A DNA stretch of 64,000 bases. Source: Verrucomicrobiales bacterium. GTDB lineage: Bacteria > Verrucomicrobiota > Verrucomicrobiia > Limisphaerales > JAYPXF01. Every line of letters starts with the position of its first letter. The stretch's first letter is position 1. Location of the stretch: contig PBAL01000058.1 of assembly GCA_002715965.1 (NCBI GenBank), positions 36,945 to 100,944 on the forward strand, written 5' to 3'. This document shows positions 43,147 to 52,164 of this stretch, one piece after another. Under the pieces are notes generated by a model. That model saw only the letters and a list, made by a program, of their open reading frames with translations. It was not told where the DNA came from and did no database searches. The position numbers were made by a program, and so were the translations under genes.

Positions 43147-44607
43147 ATGCCATTCAACTGGGACAACACCTACGCACGACTGCCCGCCCCGTTCTTCGAA
43201 CGCGTGGATCCGAGTCCCGTCCGCGCACCGGAACTCATCGCGGTCAATGACCTGCTCGCGGAAGAACTTGGGATCGATGTCGAGCGCCTGCGTGCGGAGG
43301 TAGGACTGGATATTCTTTCCGGCAACAAGATCGCGGAAGGATCCGAGCCCATCGCAATGGCCTACTCAGGTCATCAGTTTGGTGGACTCGCTCCGCAACT
43401 GGGCGATGGACGAGCCTTGTTGCTCGGTGAAGTGATCGGCAGGGACAAGGTCCGGCGCGACGTGCAGCTGAAAGGATCCGGTCCGACTCCATTCTCAAGA
43501 CGCGGGGACGGACGATCCGCACTGGGCCCCGTTCTTCGTGAATACATCGTGTCCGAGGCCATGCATGCGCTGGGCGTTTCGACCACACGCGCATTGGCTG
43601 CGGTGGCCAGTGGCGATCAAGTGTTTCGCGACGGCGCCGAGCCGGGAGGTGTCTTCACCCGCGTGGCTCGTTCCCACATCCGCGTGGGCACCTTCGAATG
43701 GTTTGCCCTGCGCAAAGATCACGAGAATCTGCGCGTGCTGGCGGATTACGTCATCAATCGTCATTACCCGGAAGCAATGGACCACGATGAACCGTATCGT
43801 GCCTTGTTGCGAGGCGTCGTCACGCGCCAGGCGCGATTGGTTGCGCATTGGATGCAGCTTGGCTTCATCCACGGTGTGATGAACACGGACAACACCAACG
43901 TCTCCGGCGAGACGATCGACTACGGCCCCTGCGCCTTCATGGATGCGTATCATCCGTCGAAGAAATTCAGCTCCATCGATCATCATGGCCGCTACGCCTT
44001 CAACAACCAGGGCTCGATCATGCTCTGGAACCTCTCGCGGTTTGCGGAAACGCTTTTGACCTTGCTCGATGAAGACACCGATCAGGCAGTGAAGATCGCG
44101 GAGAGTGAATTGGATCTCTTTGCCGGCCAACACCAGGAGGCCTTGCGTATACGATTCACCCGCAAGATCGGCCTGGATGCCGGCGCTCCGGACGACTGGG
44201 CCTTGCTTCAATCCCTCCTCAAACTGATGGCCGAACAGAAGGTGGATTTCACACTTGCCTTCCGACGCCTGACCTGCGCGCTCGATAGTGGAGCGGATGA
44301 AGAATTCGCGGGGCTCTTTTCCTGTCGCGACGGAATCTCAGCGTGGTTGAAGTCCTGGTGTGAACGACTGCGCGAGGAAGATCCGTCGAGGACGTTGCAA
44401 TTCATGCGGGCAGCCAATCCGATCTTTATCCCGCGTAATCATCGGGTCGAAGAAGCAATCCGAGCGGGCTACGAGGGCGACTTCAAGCCTTTCCATTGTT
44501 TGAACGATGTTTTGAAAAATCCCTTCGAGGAACGAGCAGACTGTTCCGAATACGAACTCCCACCCAAGCCAGAGCAGATCGTGCAGGCGACCTTTTGCGG
44601 CACGTAG
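43147..44607 (+). CDS. selO: SelO protein AMP-transferase (YdiU family), Cys form
   Basis: 486 residues starting MPFNWDNTYARLPAPF, the usual SelO start; an in-frame TTG at 43024 adds 41 unmatched residues. The pseudokinase-like core has YSGHQFGGLAPQLGDGRA, KGSGPTPFSRRGDGRSALGP, RVGTFEWFA and MNTDNTNVSGETIDYGPCAF. SelO transfers AMP to Ser/Thr/Tyr of target proteins. In many eukaryotes and some bacteria a penultimate Sec sits at the C-terminus; here the protein ends FCGT before TAG, so it is a Cys form and not a selenoprotein despite the nearby sel genes. Confidence 0.93.
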   Translation: MPFNWDNTYARLPAPFFERVDPSPVRAPELIAVNDLLAEELGIDVERLRAEVGLDILSGNKIAEGSEPIAMAYSGHQFGGLAPQLGDGRALLLGEVIGRDKVRRDVQLKGSGPTPFSRRGDGRSALGPVLREYIVSEAMHALGVSTTRALAAVASGDQVFRDGAEPGGVFTRVARSHIRVGTFEWFALRKDHENLRVLADYVINRHYPEAMDHDEPYRALLRGVVTRQARLVAHWMQLGFIHGVMNTDNTNVSGETIDYGPCAFMDAYHPSKKFSSIDHHGRYAFNNQGSIMLWNLSRFAETLLTLLDEDTDQAVKIAESELDLFAGQHQEALRIRFTRKIGLDAGAPDDWALLQSLLKLMAEQKVDFTLAFRRLTCALDSGADEEFAGLFSCRDGISAWLKSWCERLREEDPSRTLQFMRAANPIFIPRNHRVEEAIRAGYEGDFKPFHCLNDVLKNPFEERADCSEYELPPKPEQIVQATFCGT

Positions 44608-44751
44608 ACGATCGCCATTGGCTGCGGGTCAGTCGTTGCGATATAGCATGTCGAATCGGGTCTAGGAGACTTTCAATTCCGCTGCGAAAGAGAGAAAAAC
44701 TCGAGCTGCGTCGGCTCAATACTTACTAACCAGAGGATTCCTATCTACGGA

Positions 44752-45132
44752 ATGGTCAACAAAGCAGTCGAGGATCTCGTCTGTTCTCAGTTCGGTGAAG
44801 ACAGGTGGGAGGCAATCAAGGAAAAGGCAGGGCTGGATATTGACATGTTCATCAGCAATGAAAGCTATCCGGATGACATCACCTGCAAGCTCGTCGGCGC
44901 TGCCACCGAAGTGCTGGAATTGCCCGCCGACAAGATCCACGAGGCCTTCGGCCAGCATTGGGTTCTGAAAACCGCGGTAGACGGCATCTTTTGCCTGAAC
45001 GCATTGGTTGAACTTTCCCGCGCTGCCGAGCAACACGCCTTCGACGGGCGTCGCGCAGAGGCCGGCACCTTGCTGGAAACCATCGCGGAAGATTTCGTTA
45101 AGCTGAAACCGGATCTCGAGGCCCGGCTGTAG
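44752..45132 (+). CDS. chimeric small protein: H-NOX-like N-terminus with Hpt-like C-terminus
   Basis: 126 residues. The first half (VNKAVEDLVCSQFGEDRWEA, then LDIDMFISNESYPDDITCKLV and GQHWVL) matches the N-terminal part of H-NOX (HNOB) domains. The haem-ligating His region and the rest of the domain are missing. After KTAVDG the protein continues CLNALVELSRAAEQHAFDGR and LLETIAEDFVKLKPDLEARL, which resembles the C-terminal helices of an Hpt domain without its phospho-acceptor His. The frame is intact, so it might be expressed, but it may be an in-frame fusion of two decayed genes. Haem binding is not expected. Confidence 0.55.
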   Translation: MVNKAVEDLVCSQFGEDRWEAIKEKAGLDIDMFISNESYPDDITCKLVGAATEVLELPADKIHEAFGQHWVLKTAVDGIFCLNALVELSRAAEQHAFDGRRAEAGTLLETIAEDFVKLKPDLEARL

Positions 45133-45229
45133 AAAATGAAACAGGCGCTCTCCTATATCTCACCGTTTGAGTTGTCAGTTGAAACCGAGGACCTCCGAGT
45201 CTTAAGGCAGGTCCCTTCACGATCCACCA

Positions 45230-47179
45230 CTACCGAACCTGCGGCAGCAACTTGCCCACCAGATCTCCGATCTTTACGCGCTCCTGCTCCATTGAGTCAC
45301 GATGTCGAAGCGTGACGGTGTCCTTCAGGTCATCGCCCGCCTCACCCAGTGTTTCGAAATCAATGGTCACGCCAAACGGCGTTCCGGCTTCATCCTGTCG
45401 GCGATAACGGCGACCGATGTTTCCACCCTCATCGTAGAAGACGGTCATGTATTCCTGGAGCAGTCGCTTGACCTCCTTCGCCTTGGCGACGAGTTCGGGC
45501 TTGTTCTTCAGAAGCGGAAAGACACCGACCTTGATCGGGGCGATTCGCGGATTGAAACGCATCACGGTACGCATCTCCTTCTTGCCCTTTTCGTTGGTGA
45601 TCTCTTCCTCGGCATAGGCCGTGCAGATCAGCGCGAGCACGAGGCGGTCGGCTCCGGCAGAAGGCTCGATGACGTGCGGGATGTAGTTGCCCTTCAGGAA
45701 GGCCGCGCGATCGGCATCGGCCAGCTTGTTGACCTTCTTTTCTTGCCGCTCCCGATCTTCATCCTCAATGGCAAGGCTCAGGTATTTGTGGCGGGCCGCA
45801 CGATAGCGGTCGGCCAGCTCGTTGGCCTTTTCCTCGCCCATGTTCTTGAGCGCCTGCTTGAGCTCGTCGTCAAACGCAAGCTGGGATTTGCCGGAAACCA
45901 ACTGGTGTTGCGAAAGGTCGAAGTCGCTTCGCGCCGCAATGCCTTCCAACTCCTGCTGGCCAAAAGGAAAGTCAAATTCGATATCGACCGTGGCCCGCGC
46001 ATAGTGCGCCAGCTCATCTTCGTCCTGCCAGCGGATGTGCAGGTTGTCCTTGTTCAAACCGACGCTTTCATACCAGCGAATGCGGGATTCGAACCAATAC
46101 TTGTGCCAGGCGTTCCAGCCCCAGTCCGCCTGCGGTTCGCCATCGGAGGGCTCAGCCACCTGGCCGGAAATCGCTTCGACCGCCTCGTCGGGTTTGATGA
46201 AGTACTCGATCTCCATCTGTTCGAACTCGCGGGAACGGAACGTGAAATTGCGGGGCGTCACCTCATTGCGGAAGGCCTTGCCGACCTGCGCGATGCCGAA
46301 GGGAACTTTCACCGGGGAAGTATCGAGCACGTTCTTGAACTGAACGAAAATGGCCTGGGCCGTCTCGGGACGGAGATAGGCGATGTTTGCATCGTCCTTC
46401 ACCGGACCGACGTGGGTGGTGAACATCAGGTTGAAGGCGCGTGGCTCGGTCAACAGTGCGCCGTTCTCAGGGTTGTATTTGATCGTGTCCGTTTCCTCGG
46501 AAGTTCCGGCGGGAAGGAGCAATGGTTTTTGCACGTTCCGGTTGCCGTAAAACTGACGCGCGGTTTTGTGCGCCTTCTCAGGCGGCTTGCCCTTCGGGAC
46601 GAGCACAGCGAATTCATCGGAATTCAGCGCTTTTCTAAGATCGGAATCGATCAATCGATTCGCTTCGTCTTCAGCATTGTCGCCTTCCAACGCGCCGCTC
46701 AGTTTTTCGAGCAGCTTCTTTCGATTGTCGCCCTTGTAATCTGCGCTTCCCGTCTCGCTTACATATTCAGAGAAGGCGCGGTGCAGAGCCGAATCTTCCG
46801 CCACGATCGAACCGTCCAATGCGCCGGCGAATCGATGCGCCGTTCCGCTTTGTGGGTCGACCTGATCCGCCCGAAAGCGGGCCTGGGTCAACAGGCAATC
46901 CACCATCGGATCGGTGAAGGTGTCCACGTGACCGCTCGCCTTCCAGACTGTCGGGTGAGTGATGATCGTGGCATCGAGACCGGCGATGTCTTCGCGGTGC
47001 TGCACCATGTCGCGCCACCAGGCGTCCTTGACGTTGCGCTTCAATTCCGCGCCCAGGGGGCCGTAGTCCCAAAAGCCGCCAATACCGCCGTAAATCTCGG
47101 AACTCTGGTATACAAAGCCACGGCGTTTGCAGAGAGAAACGATCTTCTCCATCAACTCGGTCTGTTTCGGCTCAGCCAT
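45230..47179 (-). CDS. glyQS: glycyl-tRNA synthetase, single-chain alpha2 type
   Basis: 649 residues from the ATG giving MAEPKQTELMEKIVSLCKRR; an upstream in-frame start (47233) is less likely. Class II motifs: EIYGGIGGFWDYGPLGAELK, AFRNEVTPRNFTFRSREFEQ (motif 2), and HVIEPSAGADRLVLALICTA (motif 3). It charges tRNA-Gly. It is longer than compact bacterial alpha2 GlyRS: extra sequence lies at about 110-235 and 440-530 before motif 3. The second insert is highly charged and helical. No glyQ/glyS alpha-beta pair is seen. Confidence 0.95.
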   Translation of the reverse strand: MAEPKQTELMEKIVSLCKRRGFVYQSSEIYGGIGGFWDYGPLGAELKRNVKDAWWRDMVQHREDIAGLDATIITHPTVWKASGHVDTFTDPMVDCLLTQARFRADQVDPQSGTAHRFAGALDGSIVAEDSALHRAFSEYVSETGSADYKGDNRKKLLEKLSGALEGDNAEDEANRLIDSDLRKALNSDEFAVLVPKGKPPEKAHKTARQFYGNRNVQKPLLLPAGTSEETDTIKYNPENGALLTEPRAFNLMFTTHVGPVKDDANIAYLRPETAQAIFVQFKNVLDTSPVKVPFGIAQVGKAFRNEVTPRNFTFRSREFEQMEIEYFIKPDEAVEAISGQVAEPSDGEPQADWGWNAWHKYWFESRIRWYESVGLNKDNLHIRWQDEDELAHYARATVDIEFDFPFGQQELEGIAARSDFDLSQHQLVSGKSQLAFDDELKQALKNMGEEKANELADRYRAARHKYLSLAIEDEDRERQEKKVNKLADADRAAFLKGNYIPHVIEPSAGADRLVLALICTAYAEEEITNEKGKKEMRTVMRFNPRIAPIKVGVFPLLKNKPELVAKAKEVKRLLQEYMTVFYDEGGNIGRRYRRQDEAGTPFGVTIDFETLGEAGDDLKDTVTLRHRDSMEQERVKIGDLVGKLLPQVR

Positions 47180-47288
47180 GAGGGGCGGAGTGTTTCCAAG
47201 GGGCGTGGGGATGTCAAGCGGCGCGCAGTCCACGCAGCAGAATGTCGGCTGATAAAAGTGGTGATCAGAGCAAATGAGACCTCACTTG

Positions 47289-47353
47289 AACCCGTATGTC
47301 TTCTCCCTCTCCCGCTGGGAGAGGGCCGGGGTGAGGGAGAACGCACCGAGAAC
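47289..47353. repeat. dispersed palindromic intergenic repeat, copy 3 (short form)
   Basis: The compact version: atgtcttctccctctcccgc, tgggagagggccgg, ggtgagggagaacgcaccga. It is imperfectly palindromic (ctccctctcccgctgggagaggg inverted within itself) and shares both outer ends with copy 1. It lies between glyQS and the alcohol dehydrogenase gene. Confidence 0.8.
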
Positions 47354-47447
47354 AGATTGATCTGCTGATGCCCAACGTGGGTGTGCTTGTAGCGTCCCAC
47401 CACATTGAATCACTCAAGGCCGAAAGGCGCGTTGCAGTGCACCACGT

Positions 47448-48485
47448 CTATTCTCCCGGCTTGACGATCACTTTCATCAAACCGTCTTCGCCCGAGTACA
47501 GGCGATCGAACCAGCCCGGGCATTCTTCAAGCGAAGCCGTCGCCGTGATCAACGGATCCACCTTGATCTTGCCGTCCTGCATCAACTTCAGGGCGGATGG
47601 GAATTCGCTGTTCGATGCGCAACTACCGTAAAGCGTCAGCTCACGCGTGACGGCTGCCTGCATCGCAAAATCCACCGTGGGCGCAAGGTTGCCGACCAGA
47701 GTCACCGAACCGCCCCGGCGCGTGACCTCAATCGCGGTCTGCAATGTCGGTGTTGCGCCGACAACTTCCACCGCGATGTCCGCGCCGTTGCCGTTGGTCA
47801 TTTCAAGGATCTTGGCAACCACATCGTCGTCTTTGGGATTCAAGGTATGTTCGGCGCCAAGTTCCTTCGCCACCTTCAGCTTGTCATTCGAAAGATCGAC
47901 CGCGATCACCTTTGAGCAACCCGCGACCAGCAATGCCTGCACGGTCAGCAGCCCGATCATTCCCGATCCCACAACCACTGCCGTATCACCGTCCTGCACG
48001 GGCGTGCGATTTATGGCGTGAGTGGCGACCGTGACTGGCTCGGTCATACATGCGTGTTCGAAGGGAACTTCGTTCGGGACGGGATAGAGATTGCGTGCGG
48101 GAACCGTCACGTATTCTGCAAAGGCGCCATGTCGGTGAAATTCATCGCACGAAACGCCCAGCACCATTCTCGAATTGCAAAGATTCGTTTCGCCGCGTTT
48201 GCAATATTCGCACTCTCCGCAGGACAACATCGGGTTGAAGGTCACGCGCGTGCCGGGCGCGATATCGCTGGCATCTATGCCCACGCTTTCAACCACACCG
48301 GCCGCTTCGTGGCCCATGATGATCGGCGGCTTCCGGCGTCCGCTGGAACCGTCATAGCCGTGGATGTCGCTTCCACAAATGCCACAGGCTTCAACCTTGA
48401 TCCGGACCTCATCCGCAGCAGCTTCGGGGTCTGGCATGTCGGCCACACGGAGTTTTTTATATTCTTCGAGCAGGAGCGCTTTCAT
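47448..48485 (-). CDS. zinc-dependent alcohol/polyol dehydrogenase (MDR family)
   Basis: 345 residues from the ATG giving MKALLLEEYKKLRV; 13 extra codons upstream are possible. Catalytic zinc residues: CGICGSDIHGYDG and GHEAAGVVESVG; structural zinc cluster CGECEYCKRGETNLC. Rossmann motif VVVGSGMIGLLTVQALLVAG. Similarity is to sorbitol/threonine-type and galactitol-1-phosphate dehydrogenases. The substrate is probably a sugar alcohol, consistent with the polysaccharide genes nearby, but not determined. Confidence 0.9.
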   Translation of the reverse strand: MKALLLEEYKKLRVADMPDPEAAADEVRIKVEACGICGSDIHGYDGSSGRRKPPIIMGHEAAGVVESVGIDASDIAPGTRVTFNPMLSCGECEYCKRGETNLCNSRMVLGVSCDEFHRHGAFAEYVTVPARNLYPVPNEVPFEHACMTEPVTVATHAINRTPVQDGDTAVVVGSGMIGLLTVQALLVAGCSKVIAVDLSNDKLKVAKELGAEHTLNPKDDDVVAKILEMTNGNGADIAVEVVGATPTLQTAIEVTRRGGSVTLVGNLAPTVDFAMQAAVTRELTLYGSCASNSEFPSALKLMQDGKIKVDPLITATASLEECPGWFDRLYSGEDGLMKVIVKPGE

Positions 48486-48727
48486 GCAGGCTGGGGATTG
48501 TGCCGAAGAAGACACTTCAGTCAATCATGTGGACAATCCAAAGGCCGGTTGTGGAGCGGGTCTCCTGACCGCTGCACCCGTCTGACCGAAGGTCTCCCGA
48601 TTCATGGAAGACCGTCGGTCGTGGGAGTGTGTGAGTCGAAAAAACCCGCACAAGTGTGCGCCGCAACATCAATAACCCCCAAGCTCCGTTGACAATCGTT
48701 CTGGCATCCCTTACCCCCGTACCACTC

Positions 48728-51700
48728 ATGAAAAACCTGCTCCGCCTTTTTCTTGTTTTCCTGGCGCTCGCACACATCCATTCCACAAACGCTGCTCCGA
48801 ATCTCCAAGCCAAGCTGGAATCGCTCGGCGTCAAGGGTGGCTTGGTGGTTCAACTAGGCGCTGGCGATGTCACCGGCGCTGCAGAACTGGCTGCGTCCGG
48901 ACGGTTCATCATCAACGTCTTGGACAAGGACGCCGATCGCGTCGCCACCGTGAGGGAGCAGCTCCGTGGAACGGCCAATTATGGAATGGTATCTGCGGAA
49001 CGCCTTCCCGAGGCGGACAAGCTGCCCTACTCGGAGAATCTTGTGAACGCGATCATCGTAAAGCAGGGCATCGTTCCGCTCTCCGAAATCAAGCGGGTGC
49101 TCGTGCCCGAAGGTGTTTTGTTGATCGACGAAGCCGATTCCAAATACCGCGAACTGGACGAAAACGGATTCAGCAATGTGATCACTGACCGATCGAAGCT
49201 GACCAGTGCCATGAAACCTCGTCCTTTCAACATGGATGCCTGGTCGCATCCCCGTCATGCATCAGACGGAAATGCCGTGTCCACCGATACGCTTGTCGGC
49301 CCGCCCCGTCGCATTCGCTGGGTCGCGGCCGCGATGCACGAGGTGGAAGGAATGGTGACCGCCGGCGGTCGGAATTACTACGGCAGCCTCCTGGCCCGCG
49401 ACAGTTTCAACGGCCTGCGCCTCTGGCATTACGATCTTTCCAAGGACAAGCACAACAGCGGGGACTTTATGCTGCCCCGTCTCTCCAGCAGCCAGGCGCG
49501 ACCCATCGCCTCGCCCAAGCTCGTCTTCACGATCGTGAAGTCCAAGCTGACCGCACTGGATGCAAAGACCGGTGCTCCCGTCCGGGTTTACGGCGGCTTG
49601 AATCGCCCGCGCGAAATCGTTCATCGCGAACCGCATCTTATCGCTGCCGACGCCAGTTCGTTGCGTGTTTATGACACCGAATCGGGCAAGGAACTCTGGA
49701 CCTTCAAGGCGGGAGAAATCAGGCATCTCGTCGCCGGCTATGGAATCGTGACCTTCACGCACGGGCGCCCGAAACGTGGTGAGAAGCTGGAGGCCATTGC
49801 CATGGATCTCAACAGCGGCAAGGTGAAGTGGCGTAATTCCAAGTTCGATTTCCTCGGAAAGGTCACGCGCACCGTCCTGCACAAAGATCAGCTGGCATTT
49901 GAGATTTCCTCACTCAACGACAACGACATCGGCAACGAACTGAAGATCGTCTCCGCCACGACCGGTGAACCGATTTGGAACAAGGCTTATCCCCCGGGAA
50001 TGAATCATCGGCGCCAGGCCCGTGCGATGTATCTCGATGACAAGCTTTGGATCCTTCACGGCGGCAAGACGAACTACGCCGATCGCGCAAACATGAAACG
50101 CCTGCCCGTGCAGGTCTCCTCGCTGGACCCCGTCACCGGCAGCACTCTGGCCACTCACAATGCCGGTCTCGCGCATTGCTTCCCGCCCGTTGCAACTCCG
50201 AACTTCATGTTTGCCGGAACACTGGACATGACTGATCTGCGCTCCGGCAACGTGGTGGTCAATCGCATCACCAAGGCAAATTGTTCGCGCGAGAACGGTT
50301 GGATCCCTGCGAACGGATTGGTTTACACCACGCCGAAACACTGCACGTGTTGGCCGATGCTTCGTGGATTTGTCTCCATGGCACCCGAAGGCGGAGACAA
50401 GGAGCGCGTCAATCGCCCCGTCGAAGAACTTGAATTCCCGCTCGAACTGGGCACGGCATTGATCGAACTCAATCCCAAGGAACCAAGACTCACCGACTGG
50501 CCGCTCTATCGAAACGACCGTTGGCGCAGCGGTAGCACCAAGGCACCCGGCCCGCGCGAGTTGAGAACGGTGTGGCAGGTGAATCTTTCCAACCCGAATG
50601 ACCTGCTCCCCTGGAGCGCTGAACCGGGCGGACCGATCCTGCATGATTGGCGTCAGAACCCCACTATCAAGGGCCCTCTGAGCGCGCCCACGATTGCGAA
50701 CGGCTTGGTCTACGTCACGCGACCGAATGCGCACGAGGTTCTCGCCATCGATATGAAGACCGGCAAGACCAAATGGCGCTTTACCGCGGATGGACGCGTC
50801 GATACGCCTCCAGCCATTCACAAGGGATTGGCGCTCTTTGGCACCAGCTACGGTTACGTGTATGCACTGCGCGCGGATACCGGAGAACTGGTTTGGCGCT
50901 TCCAGGCCGCACCGACCAACGAACGCATCGCGGCTTACGGCCAGGTCGAATCGCCATGGCCCGTGCCCGGCGCCGTGTTGATCATCGATGACATCGCCTA
51001 CTTTGCCGCCGGCAGACAACCGCTCGCAGATGGTGGTGTTCTCGTCTTCGCGATCGATCCCTTGACCGCAAACAAGCACTGGGTGCATCGCATTGACACG
51101 ATTCCGCAGAAAGGCGACTACGAAAACTCCGGCCTGGATTTTGATCCCTTCGACATCCTCCATGCCGAGGGAGACAACATCACGCTTTCGCGCTGGCTCA
51201 TCACCAAGGACGGCAAGGACATGAAGGTGAACAAGTGGAACGCCTTCGCGAAAGTTGATACCGGTTCGGGTGCCTGCTACGTCCCGCGCGGCTCATGGAC
51301 CTATGGCGCCCGCCATCAGCATCGCTTCGCCGGTGAAGCCCGGCGTCGTCCGCTCACCGTTTTCCGCGACAATCACGTGTATGGTTCCCTCAACGGATCA
51401 ACCGACCTCTTCCGACGCGATTTTGATTTGGAGAATGGAGAAGAATTCAACAGCAGGTGGATTACGGGCTGGGCCGCGGTCGGCAAATGGCGCGAAGGTG
51501 GCAAACCCTATCGCACCTATCGCATCGCCGAAAAAGCGAGCTGGGTGACCGACCACTTCACTCCCAAGGAGGAGAAGGAAAAGAAAGTCCCGCGCAACAC
51601 GCAGCTCTACAACAAGCTTCACGCCATGGCACTCGCCGGCAATGGCCGCCTCTACGTCGCTCATGAAGACGGACGGTTGAAATGCCTGAATGCCGAGGAT

Positions 51701-51835
51701 GGAAAAGTCCTGAAGGAAACCAACATCCCCACGCCTGCCTGGGATGGATTGGCGATTGCCGAAGAACGTCTCTTCATCACCACGCAAAGCGGTGAATTGG
51801 TCTGCATCGGCAAGCCGTTCAACGAGACTCTTTAG
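48728..51835 (+). CDS. exported PQQ-type beta-propeller with methyltransferase-like N-domain
   Basis: 1035 residues from the ATG opening a signal peptide (KNLLRLFLVFLALAHIHSTN); an upstream in-frame start at 48656 lacks it. Residues about 30-150 resemble a SAM-dependent methyltransferase fold: GLVVQLGAGDVTGAAELA, INVLDKDADRVATVREQL, and IKRVLVPEGVLLIDEADS. Residues about 180-1035 are PQQ-like propeller blades (LDAKTGAPVRVYGG, VYDTESGKELWTFKAGE, IDMKTGKTKWRFTADG, LRADTGELVWRFQAA). Residues essential for methyl transfer cannot be confirmed. A similar layout is known, from memory, in PVC genomes. Confidence 0.85.
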   Translation: MKNLLRLFLVFLALAHIHSTNAAPNLQAKLESLGVKGGLVVQLGAGDVTGAAELAASGRFIINVLDKDADRVATVREQLRGTANYGMVSAERLPEADKLPYSENLVNAIIVKQGIVPLSEIKRVLVPEGVLLIDEADSKYRELDENGFSNVITDRSKLTSAMKPRPFNMDAWSHPRHASDGNAVSTDTLVGPPRRIRWVAAAMHEVEGMVTAGGRNYYGSLLARDSFNGLRLWHYDLSKDKHNSGDFMLPRLSSSQARPIASPKLVFTIVKSKLTALDAKTGAPVRVYGGLNRPREIVHREPHLIAADASSLRVYDTESGKELWTFKAGEIRHLVAGYGIVTFTHGRPKRGEKLEAIAMDLNSGKVKWRNSKFDFLGKVTRTVLHKDQLAFEISSLNDNDIGNELKIVSATTGEPIWNKAYPPGMNHRRQARAMYLDDKLWILHGGKTNYADRANMKRLPVQVSSLDPVTGSTLATHNAGLAHCFPPVATPNFMFAGTLDMTDLRSGNVVVNRITKANCSRENGWIPANGLVYTTPKHCTCWPMLRGFVSMAPEGGDKERVNRPVEELEFPLELGTALIELNPKEPRLTDWPLYRNDRWRSGSTKAPGPRELRTVWQVNLSNPNDLLPWSAEPGGPILHDWRQNPTIKGPLSAPTIANGLVYVTRPNAHEVLAIDMKTGKTKWRFTADGRVDTPPAIHKGLALFGTSYGYVYALRADTGELVWRFQAAPTNERIAAYGQVESPWPVPGAVLIIDDIAYFAAGRQPLADGGVLVFAIDPLTANKHWVHRIDTIPQKGDYENSGLDFDPFDILHAEGDNITLSRWLITKDGKDMKVNKWNAFAKVDTGSGACYVPRGSWTYGARHQHRFAGEARRRPLTVFRDNHVYGSLNGSTDLFRRDFDLENGEEFNSRWITGWAAVGKWREGGKPYRTYRIAEKASWVTDHFTPKEEKEKKVPRNTQLYNKLHAMALAGNGRLYVAHEDGRLKCLNAEDGKVLKETNIPTPAWDGLAIAEERLFITTQSGELVCIGKPFNETL

Positions 51836-51852
51836 ACTTCCGCGCGATCTGC

Positions 51853-52031
51853 GTTTGCCCCGTGAGCGGGGTGAGCGAGCTGTTTGTGGAGGGATGAGTT
51901 TACGAGTCCGTAGCGGAGCTACAGCCCTCTGAACTTGGGCGATGGGGTTTGCGGTCCACTCGCAGCAGTACGGGGCAAATCATACTTGCCTCGGATTTTT
52001 GTGCCCACGAACTCGTAAACTCGTCCCTCCA
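51853..52031. repeat. interleaved inverted-repeat element in the gap before SMP-30
   Basis: Two inverted pairs are interlaced. Pair A: tttgccccgt (51853-51862) with acggggcaaa (51970-51979), perfect. Pair B: 51887-51907 with 52011-52031, 21 bp with one mismatch (core gagtttacgagt/actcgtaaactc). The order A-B-A'-B' cannot form one simple hairpin, so it may be two overlapping elements or a pseudoknot. It fills the 329-bp gap 51836-52164; no gene is seen there. Confidence 0.7.
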
Positions 52032-52164
52032 CCACTCAGGTGCAATCGCGTCCTCCTTGCCATGCGGTTCTTTAGCCCGATGGATCCGTTAGCTCGCGCT
52101 CGCAGCATCTTGAACCAGCAACTCTTTGATCGAATTCCCTTCCTCAATCCGCTAAAGCCCCGCC

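Noticed and set aside
44590..44607. SelO as a selenoprotein
   Set aside because: The gene ends FCGT then TAG, not TGA; the Sec position holds Cys.
45302..47368. 688-residue plus-strand open frame opposite glyQS
   Set aside because: It lies wholly antisense to a gene with strong class II synthetase motifs; long antisense frames follow from GC-biased third positions and no known domain is seen.
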